Below are positions 33,006-45,411 of a stretch of 64,000 nucleotides of DNA, one piece after another (the stretch's first letter is position 1; each line of letters opens with the position of its first letter). The stretch spans positions 9,264,670 to 9,328,669 of the forward strand of contig JAPWDM010000001.1 in assembly GCA_035578155.1 (NCBI GenBank), read 5' to 3'. The notes under the pieces are model-generated. The model did no database searches. It saw only the letters and a list, made by a program, of their open reading frames with translations, and was not told the origin of the DNA. Made by a program: the position numbers and the translations under genes. Source of the DNA: Brachynemurus nebulosus. Taxonomy: Eukaryota > Arthropoda > Insecta > Neuroptera > Myrmeleontidae.

Positions 33006-33805
33006 TGCGGCCCATACACGGTTCAACATAGTTGTACTACCTAGTTGTACTACAAGTTGAACTGTTTGCCATACACTATTAAACTAACTATTCATGCAAC
33101 TTGTTGTCCAACTTCAGTTATTCACAATTTTTGAAAAAGAGAACTTCGTTAAAATTATGGATAAAATTCTTGCCTTAGCAGTAATTGAAGAAATTAGTAA
33201 AGAAAGATTGAGTAAACGAAATAAAAGAAAATGGAGCAAAGAGTGTTTGGGAAAAAAGTTTTCTAATGAAAAACTATTCAAAAAAATTAGTGAATGTGAA
33301 CCACACAATTATAAAAATTATATGCGAATGAACGAAGAAATTTTTAATGATATTTTAGTAAAAATAACACCTTTAATAAGCAAAGAAGATACGTTTATGC
33401 GTGATGCAATTTCTGCAAAAACACGCTTGGAAATTACATTAAGGTTTCTTGCAACGGGAAATTCTTTTGAAAATTTAAAATTTTCAAGTGCGGTATCACC
33501 GCAAGCTATTGGAAATAACAAACAAAATCAAAAATTTAAACTTTCCAATTGTTACCGCCGTAAATATTTTGTTGATTACACCCTTTACACCATATATGTA
33601 CTGGTTTTGTTGTTCAACTACCCCAGACACAGTACAACATGTTCATAGACCATTTGCTTCGCCCACGTAAAAATCAAAATATTTTGACTTTACTTCAACC
33701 GTTTATGCAACCATCAAAATAGTTGACCAACTGCCCCACACACGATTCAACATGTTGTACAACTCAACCAAGTTGTACAACAAGTTGAACCGTGTATGGG
33801 CCGCA
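33006..33805 (+). mobile_element. Harbinger-like element, 800-bp deletion derivative
   Basis: It has perfect inverted termini from TGCGGCCCATACACGGTTCA (33006 onward; complement ending 33805), flanked by ATA on both sides (33003-33005, 33806-33808). Subterminal GTTGTAC words repeat in both arms. The interior holds the 5' part of a Harbinger-type transposase-like frame. Autonomous Harbinger elements are usually several kb, so most of the element is deleted while the ends are intact. Confidence 0.92.
33157..33648 (+). pseudogene. N-terminal fragment of a Harbinger (HARBI1-like) transposase
   Basis: From ATG 33157 the product begins MDKILALAVIEEISKERLSK; an upstream in-frame ATG at 33094 would add 21 residues that do not look like the family. 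Family-like features in order: a basic KRNKRKW segment, EPHNYKNYMRMNEEIFNDIL, VKITPLI..EDTFMRDAIS, then RLEITLRFLATGNSFENLKF and VSPQAIG. This is the conserved region upstream of the DDE nuclease domain. After residue about 120 (near 33508) the family pattern stops abruptly and the frame runs into terminal non-coding sequence. The catalytic DDE domain is therefore absent. Its termini might still be mobilised in trans. Confidence 0.88.
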
Positions 33806-33808
33806 ATA

Positions 33809-34386
33809 AGGACAAATACAAAGATTTCTTAATAATTCAACTTGTAAAAATCGGATTCAGTATCCCACTGAGGACACATCTAAAGGACGTGGCCACGCCT
33901 AGACCCCCCGCTTACTCAAGAAGAAATATTTAAGCGTCGTTCGAAATAAAATTCAACATAATTTTTTTTTTGTTTTTTATATGAAAAATTTCATTTGGTT
34001 TGAAACTTTCTTAAACTGTTAAACATGTGCGTAACAATACAATAGCGCAAATGCGTCGCGATTAAGAATCAATGTTGGAAATACAAATTGAAATCGCTGT
34101 CTAAAATTGCAGATAAGTATTCGCCACAGTTATAGCCGCAATGGTAGCTGTCATCGCAAAATAACAGTTCATTTTATTCCTGTAACGTACGTTTAGTTTT
34201 TTTTAACGTTCAAAATTTGTTTGTATAATATTTATAACCTACCCTCCCTTTGTCCGTTTTCATTTTGACTTTCGGAAAATGTTAACATTTTATATTATAA
34301 TAATAAACTTGTACAGGGAAAGCAAAAAGCACATCTAAAGAACTGAAGAATAAGCTACATGTATGTACGGGGTAGGCAGAGAACAT
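33809..34386. other. AT-rich spacer
   Basis: No gene recognised. Confidence 0.5.
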
Positions 34387-34389
34387 ATA

Positions 34390-35301
34390 GGGTGGTTCCA
34401 CACTATAATGTCGATCTTAATTCGTTTTCACTCCGTTTTCGGTTCGGTAAAATATTGTTATATGAAAGGCAAATTACACTCCAATTACGTCCAGGAGCGG
34501 ATCCAGCTTTCAAACTAGGAGGGAGTCATATATTTTAACAACTTTGAAAACCAATAATTCTCTTTCAGTTTCATCATCCCATCATTTCATTAAACGGTTT
34601 TTCAGGAACTGAAAAATTTTAGTAAACTTGTTGACGTCATTAAATTGGAAATTTTTTCTTTCCTAAATTCAAACTCTACGGGAGTGATTTCAGTAGCATA
34701 TTGACTGAATTAAGGTAACTTGGGCATGAACTTTTCATTTTTGCTATAAAAATGAAAATAATTCCTTTTCTAAATGTGATTAATCCAACAGAAGACTCTT
34801 TTCTAGTGATTCAGTTTGCTTAATTTTACTAGAAATAAAAATAACGACTTTAAAAACATATAACTCGCCTCTAGTTTCATCATTCTATCATTTTATTTAC
34901 GGTATTTCTACGAAAGCGAAAAATTATAGTGAACCTGATGAGGTTATCAAATTACAAAATTTTCTTTTTCTCAAAGCAAGCACTATTGAAGTGATTTGGG
35001 TATGAACTTTCATTTTTTCCATCAAAATGATCGAATTCCTTTCTTCATAAACGTTTTTTCTGCGCATTATGAAAGATAAAAAATCACAAAATTATGATAA
35101 AAGCCATAATTGTTTTAGTAACATTTTTTGACTTTGACCACCAAACTTAAGCTGATATACAGATATATGATCTATAAATAATATCGTGAATGGCACTGGA
35201 TCGAGAACGTAACGTAAATGTGAATATATTTAACAATATATTATCGGACCGAGACTGAACCGAGAACGGACTGTGATCGACGCTACAGTGTGCAGCGACC
35301 C
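34390..35301. mobile_element. Harbinger-like element containing a nested repeat
   Basis: ATA (34387-34389, 35302-35304) flanks inverted termini GGGTGGTTCCACACTATAAT and, on the complement, GGGTCGCTGCACACTGTAGC, both followed by GTCGATC. CCGTTTTCGG near the left end and CCGAGAACGGAC near the right are further inverted words. Most of the centre is the GGCGGATCCAGC-type repeat, so one inserted into the other. No transposase frame. Confidence 0.75.
34493..35140. repeat. GGCGGATCCAGC-type repeat, copy b
   Basis: Homologous to 25108-25560 (shared words listed there). This copy contains about three internal repetitions of a TTCATCATYCYATCATTT / GTGATTT segment. It lies inside the 34390-35301 element. 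Confidence 0.65.
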
Positions 35302-35304
35302 ATA

Positions 35305-35739
35305 CACATCCTAAATTATATAGAGATGTACAGGTATAGAGGCACCGGCGAAGAACGTTTTAGTCGTCCCATCATCATTTTGGTGGAACGAGGAATTAAA
35401 CTTTCTTGAGTAAAGTAAATACGTGACTGAATTTTTTTTATATAAAATATCGCAAAATTTCATTGAAAATAAATGAAAAAAATATATATAAATTTTGCTT
35501 AAATGGATTTATTGTTAACGTATATATCGTAATCGAAAATCGTACGCTACAAATTTCTCTTATATATTTTTCTCTATAGCGAAAGTAGGATGCACATGTA
35601 TTGTCTCCATTTTTATTTTTAACAGATATATAATTAACGGCAATTTGGAAAGCAAAATGATGTTCCAGATTCAATTTCTTATAAACTGACCTATTGTATT
35701 ATTTGGAAATTATTTACCGTCTATTTATCCTACCTAATG
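35305..35739. other. AT-rich spacer
   Basis: No gene recognised. The 78-codon minus frame at 35438-35674 has no motif. Confidence 0.5.
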
Positions 35740-35850
35740 TAAATTAAAAATCACAAAGTGATTGAAAAATTATCCGGATCGGCCGGGAATCGAACCCAGG
35801 ATCTCCTGGTAACTAGCCAGGTGTGCTATCCATTACACCATCGATCTTTT
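35740..35850 (-). repeat. tRNA-headed SINE, copy a
   Basis: The tRNA-like head (35776-35847, minus) is followed by a tail GATAATTTTTCAATCACTTT. The same head-plus-tail order recurs at 55612-55715, showing that it is a dispersed SINE family rather than a lone tRNA. Confidence 0.75.
35776..35847 (-). tRNA. tRNA-like cloverleaf (Thr AGT-like), probably SINE head or pseudogene
   Basis: The 72 bases fold as a cloverleaf. The acceptor AGATCGA pairs imperfectly with CCGATCC (mismatches at both ends of the stem). The D stem is GTGT/GCAC, the anticodon stem CCTGG/CCAGG with loop CTAGTTA (anticodon AGT), and the T arm CTGGG-TTCGATT-CCCGG. The B box GGTTCGATTCC is intact. Position 37 is T rather than a purine, and there are acceptor mismatches, arguing against a functional gene. 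Confidence 0.45.
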
Positions 35851-35928
35851 GCTCGGCAGGCGCCCGATACAGACAACATTCAATCACCTATGTGCATGTA
35901 TTCTCTATAATGCAAAAAGTAGTTACAA

Positions 35929-36091
35929 CTTTTCAATTTCAAATATTATCGAGTGCTTGTGAAACACTACTACGTATGACAGACTTTTGTCTGCATTTAA
36001 CACACACGTAGTATTCATATGTTCACTTATCGTTCAGTTAATACGTAGTAGTGTTTCACAAGCACTCGATAATATTTGAAATTGAAAATCC
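35929..36091. repeat. Near-perfect ~49-bp inverted repeat
   Basis: The arm CTTTTCAATTTCAAATATTA...CACTACTACGTAT (about 35929-35977) is repeated inverted at about 36041-36091, with a roughly 63-bp loop. It would form a strong cruciform or hairpin. The right arm directly abuts the next repeat. Confidence 0.9.
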
Positions 36092-36420
36092 TACCTAATA
36101 TTATGAATGCGAAAGTGAGTTTATTTATTTATTTTTTTTTTTAAGGGCAAAAGACGACAACCTACAAATACAAAGATCAAACAATAAAGTCAAATATATG
36201 CCCTTGACGTGTTTCGACCAGTCAATTGATCATCTTCAGAGGAATGTCGTGGCAGAAAACACCATGAATGAGTGAGTGAATTTCTTTGTTTTACTTACTT
36301 TTACGGCTGAGAAGCTTAGCCAATCAACTTGAAACTTCATTCACAATCAACCAGACATACCTTGTAGGACAGAGACGATTATAGGCTACTTTTTATTCCG
36401 TAAACATATCTCAATCCCTG
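36092..36420. repeat. Insect-type interspersed repeat (AATGCGAAAGTGAGTTT...), interrupted
   Basis: CTACCTAATATTATGAATGC, GAAAGTGAGTTT, then TTACGGCTGAGAAGCTTAG, ACTTGAAACTTCATTC and ATAGGCTACTTTTTATTCC follow the order of a repeat common in insects, as I recall it. A PLE 3' fragment interrupts it at about 36127-36271. Confidence 0.55.
36127..36271 (-). mobile_element. PLE 3'-end fragment with hammerhead-like motif
   Basis: On the minus strand, bases 36245 to 36201 read CCTCTGAAGATGATCAATTG...GGTCGAAACACGTCAAGGGC: core CTGAAGA, stem II GATC/GGTC with a wobble, GAAA, then GTC. Stem I is poorly paired, so activity is doubtful. GTGAGTTTATTT (36115-36126) and GTGAGTGAATTT (36272-36283) flank it and may be a 12-bp target duplication with two changes. 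Confidence 0.5.
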
Positions 36421-37697
<1,277 letters not shown>

Positions 37698-37924
37698 TAA
37701 TCGAATTTTTTCTTTATTTTTCAAAAACTATGCAGTCACAAACCTTTTCATTAGAGTATTCGGAATTTACAAACGATTTTCAGTCGACTGAGTTCCCGGA
37801 AGCTTACTTATATTACAATCAATTTGGCTAATTGTAAGCTCTAAATTAACGAATTAATAACTATATATTGAGCTAACTAGTCATAAACAAATTTAAAATA
37901 TTCACAAACGATTGGCATAGGAAA
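37698..37924. other. AT-rich spacer
   Basis: Nothing recognised. Confidence 0.5.
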
Positions 37925-38370
<446 letters not shown>

Positions 38371-40085
38371 TTTTATGTTGGCTAATCGAGAGAGTGGTCA
38401 TACGGGTCAACTAGTGATTATGTTATTTAAGGTTAAAATTATAGATGTAATTTTATATCTCTTCTTTCAAGACATAAATATAAAGTCAGAAGATTAAAGA
38501 GACATAAAATTATATGATTAAATAATAAACTAAAAACCAAATTCATTTTTATTCAAGTAAATACTTAACATAAAAAAAAAAATTAAATATCAAATTTGAC
38601 GTTCAAAAAATATATACATATATACAAAATAAAAAATATGAAAATGTTTTGTTTTATGATTTCAATATACATATTTCCAAATTAATAGATATTTCAATGG
38701 GCCATTAAATATCCATTTCAGAGAATATTATTTTACATGAAACGTGGAAAAAAAGAAGTTGGAAGTTATCATCGTAAAAAAAGAACTCCAACGTACTATA
38801 ACAAAAATATTAAAAATAATGATCTTTATTAATTTAAATAATATATAATAGCGTATGAATAAATTTTGTCTTTCGTTTCAAGACACCAAAAGAAAAAACA
38901 CACCATTTTCTTGTTTTTTCGTACGCCTAAATGCGTAGCACGCTAGAATTATGTTTATCTATATACACCGTTGTTGTAAAGAGCTTAAAAAAATTATGTT
39001 TTTTTTTTTTTTGCTTTCGTTTAAAAACGAAAAAAAGTTCTACGGCATTGCGTATTCTATGCGCATGATTATAATAAAATTTACGTGACCATTAATTGGT
39101 ATTTCGTTTTTCTCTCATTTTCCTATCTTCTTAAATAATATTTCCTTTTAAACTCATGTTTATAAGCTCTATATTATGCCTTTGTTCTTGTGTTTATTAT
39201 CTTGGCTGTACCATACAGATATGCCACGATGCTCTATATATGTACGAAAATCTTAATTTAGCCATTCTATTATGCGACTATCAACAGTAAAGTTGGGTTG
39301 TATATATAGAAATTTTTCTTGCTATGTCAACTAAGTAATCCTAATTATGTCATCTAGTCAAATATTCTCTTGTATAAACGTCGACTAGTAAACAGTCTTC
39401 GTCACTCGAGCATGTGTGTGTGTACAAGTTCTATGTCTATAGCTTTGCGGAGAGATCGGGGTTGGGAGGTATAACAAATAACTGCATTCACATAGTACTA
39501 TGGTTGAGATGCTGCTACTGGGTCTTACTCATAAAATGTGGTTTAAGATATTACGTAAAAAGAATACTGTGACATTTTTTTTGTTTTTGCTTTTTGTAGG
39601 ATATTTCGAATGTAATTGTCATTTAGTAGAGTGTTTGTTGCAAAGTTAACGAAAATTGGCATACTTAACAAATATAGAGTTTTTCTAAACAACAGTTTAT
39701 AAAGAAAGAAAATTTGTTGTATACCAATAATTATAATTAATAAATTTTTTAGAACCATCAAATAAAAAGACCTCTGTTATTTCTGAGTGTCTTGTGCTCG
39801 GTTTTTCCATCTACTGGCGAGGCACTCGGAACTACGAGAAGCGGAGCCCGGTTTTGGATTCCCGTTTCGACGAGCAATCCCGTTAATATTATAAAAAAAA
39901 GGTTTTTGGCGATAGAAATCACATGTTTTGGAATGAAGTTTTTTTATTTATTATAGTTGATGATTATTTAAAGATGAATACGACATAAATTTTTTACCTG
40001 AAAAAAAGAAAATGGCGGGGCTAACTTGGTGGGGACATAATAATTATGGTCAATCAAATGTAAGAAAAACCTCAAATCATATAAC
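38371..40085. other. AT-rich spacer with one GC-richer patch
   Basis: No gene recognised. 39785-39885 (CTCGGAACTACGAGAAGCGG, GGATTCCCGTTTCGACGAGC) is less AT-rich than its flanks and unassigned. Confidence 0.45.
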
Positions 40086-40806
40086 ATGAGGGTCATTTCA
40101 TTTCAAATCATCCAATAAAAAAATAAAATGTTACCCATGACCTCAGATTTAGCTGAAATTCTGACTTTTTCCGCTCTTTATCATGGTGTAAACAAAAATT
40201 TTGAATTTTGGGAAATTATTCCAAAAAGCTCGTTCTTTGAGCTTCCAGACGTTGGACGTGTCTGAAAAATATTAGCGGGCAAAAAATCATTAATTTTTTT
40301 CCAGATTATTTTAGTTTGCATCTTTAGGGTAAATTTAAAAAAAAAATTACTACGGTTACTGCTATGCCTTTGGTCAATAATCACTTTTAAAGATTTATTG
40401 TTTATCGATTAAAAAATATCTCAAAATTTAAGTCTAACAAAGCATTACATAGAAACATGAAGTGGTAATTAACAAATTTTAATTTTTCTTGTAATCTCCT
40501 GACTTTTCTGAACATTTTGATGAAAAAATTATTGATTTGTGTTAAATATTACAGAAGTTATGGATTTTTTAATATAATAACATCACCGAAAGTGATAGCT
40601 GCGGAAACACCATATTGACAATATTTGCTAAATTTCAAAAATTCATAACTTGAAAACTATTAGAGATAATTTTTTTTAAATTTTGCACAGATGATTAGGA
40701 TGGTTAAATAAACAAATAAAAAGTAAGTAAATAACAAATAAATTTTCAGCTAAATCTGAGGTCATGGGTGACATGACCTGGATGAAGTAGCGTGTAATGA
40801 CCCATG
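40086..40806. mobile_element. Element with ~70-bp imperfect TIRs
   Basis: The outer ends ATGAGGGTCATT and, on the complement, CATGGGTCATT lead to a well-conserved inner pair TTACCCATGACCTCAGATTT...AGCTGAAA (about 40130-40162 and 40743-40775, inverted). The centre has no gene. A target duplication was not resolved. Confidence 0.7.
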
Positions 40807-40814
40807 ACTAATTG

Positions 40815-41290
40815 TTTTTCCAACTAGGTAATGATCGAAATTATTTCAGACTAGAATAATTCGGTCTAAAATTAAAGAATTACTTTTAAACAATTGACTA
40901 ATGGTTAAGAAACTGTCGATATTTATTTAAGTTACATTGTAGACTAAGTGGTCGGGAAACGTCATTTCATATTACACGACCAAATCTTATTCCAACTAAT
41001 GGTGGAAATGATTCCAAGATACAATAGCACTATTTAAAATTAAAGAATGGATTTGAGCTATCGCTCTAATCCTTTAGAAAGTGTCGATATTAATCTGAAT
41101 TAAATAGTAGACGAAGTGGTCGGAAAACGACATTTCACATTACACGAACAAATGTTATTTCAACTAATGAAGCAAATGACTCCAGGTTACAGTAATACTA
41201 AATATTTAATAAAATTAAAGGACGGTAACTGCTTCAGAAAGTGTTGATATTTATCTGAACTACATAATAGACAACTTAATTTTGTTAGCA
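40815..41290. repeat. ~165-bp tandem repeat, three units
   Basis: GTCGATATTTATTTAAGTTA..TAGAC recurs near 40914, 41082 and 41243. Each occurrence sits in a longer unit with GTGGTCGGGAAACGTCATTT and CCAACTAATG. Confidence 0.85.
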
Positions 41291-42073
41291 CACACATCTT
41301 GACCTAGAACTAGATCCTGTTTAAAAATACTGGAAGAGCAAGATTGATCTTGTCCATTCTTGTATTTCTAAATTCTGTTGCGATGGAGATTTGTAAGAAA
41401 TTTTTCAAAATTTTAAATTTTTAAACATAATAATAGATTTTCAAAAAATTTTAATTACAATATCTGGTAAATTTTTATGGGTTTCTTATATTTTAGACTT
41501 TTCCATTTATTTTATTCCCTTAAGCCTTGGTGTTAATGCTATACCTATAATCTTGGTATTTATTTATCTTGACAGATTATGCCCAGTATTAATCCTGATC
41601 TTGGACCAAAACTGCTCTTCACTACTGTAAAGTATATTACATGAAGAGTTTAGTGACGTTTTATTCTACAAAAAGCTATTGCATGTTTACTGCCAGTATT
41701 ATGGGGTTCATTGTTTTCCTTTCTCTTTAGTTATAATTTAAAATATGCAAAAATTAATAATTTAAATAGAATATTTTGATGAATCATATTCATTTCTGCA
41801 TTAGGTTCACTTTACATAAACGGTATAGGTGCATTTGACGTTTAATGTTTCAAATTACATAAAATGATTATTCCTATAATAATAAAATAATGCAATGACT
41901 CATATTATTGCACTATCAAATCATGTTTAAGTGAAATATATAGAAAGGGTCAGATTTTAATTATGATAAACGTACGTATGTTTCAGGTACACAGACAGTT
42001 ATTGATGAAAGAAAGTACAGTACGCTTAGAAAAAGCTAATCTAGCGTTATGATAGTTATGGTATTATATAAGA
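41291..42073. other. AT-rich spacer
   Basis: No gene recognised. Confidence 0.5.
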
Positions 42074-42075
42074 TT

Positions 42076-43037
42076 CCTCAAAAATAGGAATTAAACTAGG
42101 TCAACCTCTTTCTGAAAAAAAATCACGTGAACAACCCCTTAAAATAAAATATAATAAAAAAAGAAAGCACGTTTTTTGGAAACAGTACCTGAACTAATAG
42201 TGCATACTCCATCTCCTTTTTTAAGTTATTAATGTATATTTCTTATAAAAACGTGTGCCAATAAATTTTATGACCTAGTCCACTGGGGTGCGATATTAGG
42301 TACAAAATATTCAAGAATATTTAAATTTTAGTTTATTTTCTGACGTGTAAGTTTTGCTATCAAATTCTGATATATTTTTTCTGTGTAATTTTTAATATTT
42401 TTTTTCAATTTTAATATTATTTATAATTCTCTTCGGTTTTAAATTTTTAAATTTTATATTTTTTATTAATCATTTTTAAATTTTAATATTAGTATTATTT
42501 TTTATCTTTGGTATATAATTTTTAATTTTTTGTACATATTTTAATATTTATAATTGTCTTAGATTTTAAATTTTTAAATTATTTTTTATTAATCAGTTTT
42601 AAATTTTAGTATTCTTATCTTTTGTATATAATTTTTAATTTCCGTACATATTTTAATATAGTATTATTAGTACTTTATAATTTTTCTGTTTATATCAATA
42701 TTTATAATATATAATTTCACCACTTTTGTATATTTTTGTAACTTTTATAAATTATATAATTCCACCACTGTTGTATATTTTTGTAAATTTTATAAATTAT
42801 AAAATAAATAAATTCTAAACTATATAAACGTTCACTAATAAAATCAAAAATATATAAATGAAAATTAATTGCATTTAATAGTATTCATATAATTACACAG
42901 TAGCATACATAATGCAATTCAAAAATAAATATTTTTTTCCGTAGTACGCACTCGAGTATACAAGGTACAGTTGTCATTTTCAAAAACATGTACGAAACGA
43001 GTGATTCGTTGACCTAGTTTAATTCCTATTTTTGAGG
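42076..43037. mobile_element. Element with perfect 30-bp TIRs enclosing AT-rich tandem repeats
   Basis: CCTCAAAAATAGGAATTAAA + CTAGGTCAAC (42076-42105) is exactly complementary to 43008-43037. The interior has two units of about 125 bp (about 42420-42660; GGTATATAATTTTTAATTT and TTTATTAATCA words) and two of about 50 bp (42707-42800; TTGTATATTTTTGTAA). No gene. No target duplication resolved, so superfamily open. Confidence 0.85.
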
Positions 43038-43062
43038 ACACTATAATTTATTTATGCAAATA

Positions 43063-43621
43063 GGGTACTTGACTGCTATTAAAAAAAGATTCAAAATGAC
43101 AACTAAGAATTTTACGTATGAATTAGTTAATTTTTGATAAATTTTATAAAAATTATCAAAAAACCACAGTTTAATTTTAAATGAACAAATTGGCGCGAAA
43201 AACGACTTGGCGTAGTGACGTATGCAGTGACGTCACGATTTAACTCAAACAGATGTCACTTCAGTCATCTGTACACGGTTCTATATCTATGGTTCTATAT
43301 TTCTACAAAGCATTACCAACATAATTAACATGTATATGACTGGTTGTCATAGACAATTTATCTTGGGTAGTCATATTTATATACATATTGTCTATCTTGT
43401 CTATAGTATTCATATTAAAGCTTATAAATCGTGACGTCATTTTAATATCTCGGTGCGTTTTAGTCATTTAAATAAAGGCTAAAAATTTATATTTATCAAA
43501 ATAGAATTTTTAAATAACTAAAGAATATTTTTATTTGTCACTGCTAAAATTGAATACATTTAAGGATAATACATAAAATTATTCAACATTTAAAACAAAT
43601 TTTGATTACAGTCAAGTACCG
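43063..43621. mobile_element. TA-flanked MITE with GGTACTTGACTG ends
   Basis: TA (43061-43062, 43622-43623) flanks GGGTACTTGACTGCTATTAA and, on the complement, CGGTACTTGACTGTAATCAA. An inner inverted pair TGACGTCACGATTTA / TAAATCGTGACGTCA (about 43231 and 43428) contains a palindromic TGACGTCA, the consensus CREB/ATF site. No coding relic. Confidence 0.78.
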
Positions 43622-43726
43622 TATTGAGGTGTTGGGAGGTAAAAGTCCTTAGGTCTACTGTTACTAAAGAAATTTTGGTCAGTTTGAAATACTTGCTCTA
43701 ACAGCTCTTTAGAGTAATTTACGGTA

Positions 43727-45036
43727 GGGGAGACTCGGGTTAAGTGGTAAATTGTCAAAACCATTTTTCTGCATTATTTTTTGAACGTCAACAGTTAGAA
43801 AGCTGAAATTTTGACCTTAGACGGCTTTCTTGACTAGAAAGTAAACGACGTTAGTAATATTAAGTTCATCTGAACCTTACGGTGTACATATCCTTAAATG
43901 TGTTTCGCTAATGTCGAAGTAATTTTCTTTGCTGCCATACTTTTCATCGGAAAAGGAGTTTTCTCACACATATTCTCATCAAAGTTATTATATTAGTTCA
44001 TTTATGTATTGTGAATACGAATATTTAAAATTTTTTTGTATATTTATCGTCATCATTTGTGTGATCGTTGTCAAAGCTCAAATCGTACCTTGGGGCTAAG
44101 TGCTAAAACATTGGTGGGGCTAAATGTTAAATGTTTTTTTTTTATTTTCTTCTATTTTCTCTTCTTATTTGTCGGCTTATCGGGTTAAGCGGAGCAAGTT
44201 GTACGTCCTCCAAACATATTGCAGCTGTTAAAACCTGCTTTTCGTTATCGAAAATTATCGATACCAAGTTATTTTTCATCATTTGAGTATAATGGCTTAA
44301 TTTATGTTCCATAGTCCCACTGATCTGGTCAGCAATAGAATATTTTTACAAATTAATTGGTTTTCGATACGTTTCGTAAATGTTAACTTTTGATCGTAAA
44401 TATCTCGTAAACGGTGTATCGTAGCCAAAAAATAATGAAATTTTTGAAGGCTTAAGCGAAGTAAGTTGTGGGTATTCCGAACATATTTGGACTGTCAAGG
44501 CCTACTTTTCGATATCGAAAATTATCGGTATCGAAAATAACGATATTTTTTAAATTTAAATATCTAAATTTCTACATATTCGTTATCTGTTGTATTATAA
44601 AATTCTCTGAAATTTTTAGTAGCTTTTATTTCCCGAAAAAATAAGTCAAGCTGAAAATTATTCATTTTCCTTCTTGCAAAAGTTGTATTTTTCAATAAAT
44701 GGGCGTTTTTCTTTACATCACTCTTCGTTTTCATATCCCTTTACATATTTACTTCGTTATACAACTCAAAAAGTGGTTTCAGTAGGCTAGAAATATGTTG
44801 AAACACTCAGTTGCACCGATTTAACATTTAGCCCCACCATGGGACTAAATGGTAAAAAAAAATAGGTTCAGAAAAAAGGAAAAACCATCCATTTTTCGTG
44901 GAAAAATCACAAGCTTCATTATGAAAAGTTGTTGAGAACTAAATTCTCTACAAGATAATTATGTTCATATATGCTTGAGGATTTAGTGCCTCAAAAAAAT
45001 ATTTGTTAAAAATTTACCATTTAGCCCCGGTCTGCC
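43727..45036. mobile_element. GGGG-ended TA element 3 (1.3 kb)
   Basis: TA (43725-43726, 45037-45038) flanks GGGGAGACTCGGGTTAAGTG and, on the complement, GGCAGACCGGGGCTAAATGG, both followed by GTAAAT-type sequence. Terminal-type motifs recur inside (GGGGCTAAGTGCTAAAACA near 44093, GGGGCTAAATGTTAAATG near 44116, CATTTAGCCCCACCATG near 44826). Two roughly 240-bp internal repeats share TATCGAAAATTATCG. No coding relic. Confidence 0.78.
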
Positions 45037-45038
45037 TA

Positions 45039-45200
45039 CTATAAATAAAGTCACCCAAACAAATAAAATTTAGTTGTGATAACTAATCAATTATTGAATA
45101 AAAAATTTGCTAACTGAGGCTATATGTTTATGATAATAGGTTGACATTTACTGTAGAAAGTGCACTTCTGTTAATGCGACAATAGTAATTTTCGATACGT
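45039..45200. other. Short AT-rich spacer
   Basis: Nothing recognised. Confidence 0.5.
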
Positions 45201-45411
45201 ATGCGTAAAGTGAGATATAATTTGAGTAGGCTTAAATGGAGATCTAAAGGACTGACGCATACACGACGAGATCGAATGCATTGTGTATCCCCACACGCCA
45301 TCAGGCGAGTTGGCGTTTGCGCACGGTATCTCGTTGTATATACATACGTCAGTCCCTTTAGCGAGTGCCTCAATTTCAGCATACTGGATACCTCACTTTA
45401 AGCGCACGCAT
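45201..45411. mobile_element. Fold-back MITE, ~80-bp arms
   Basis: The ends ATGCGTAAAGTGAGATATA and, on the complement, ATGCGTGCGCTTAAAGTGAG lead to a shared CTAAAGG(G)ACTGACG and ACGAGAT. It is less AT-rich than the surroundings. The two opposite-strand frames (45128-45382, 45201-45401) are symmetry artefacts. Confidence 0.72.

Noticed and set aside
35776..35847. Functional tRNA-Thr gene
   Set aside because: Acceptor mismatches, T at position 37 and a SINE-type tail shared with 55612-55715 favour a SINE head.
45201..45401. Opposite-strand frames over a GC-richer patch as a gene
   Set aside because: The patch is a fold-back element, so both frames follow from symmetry.
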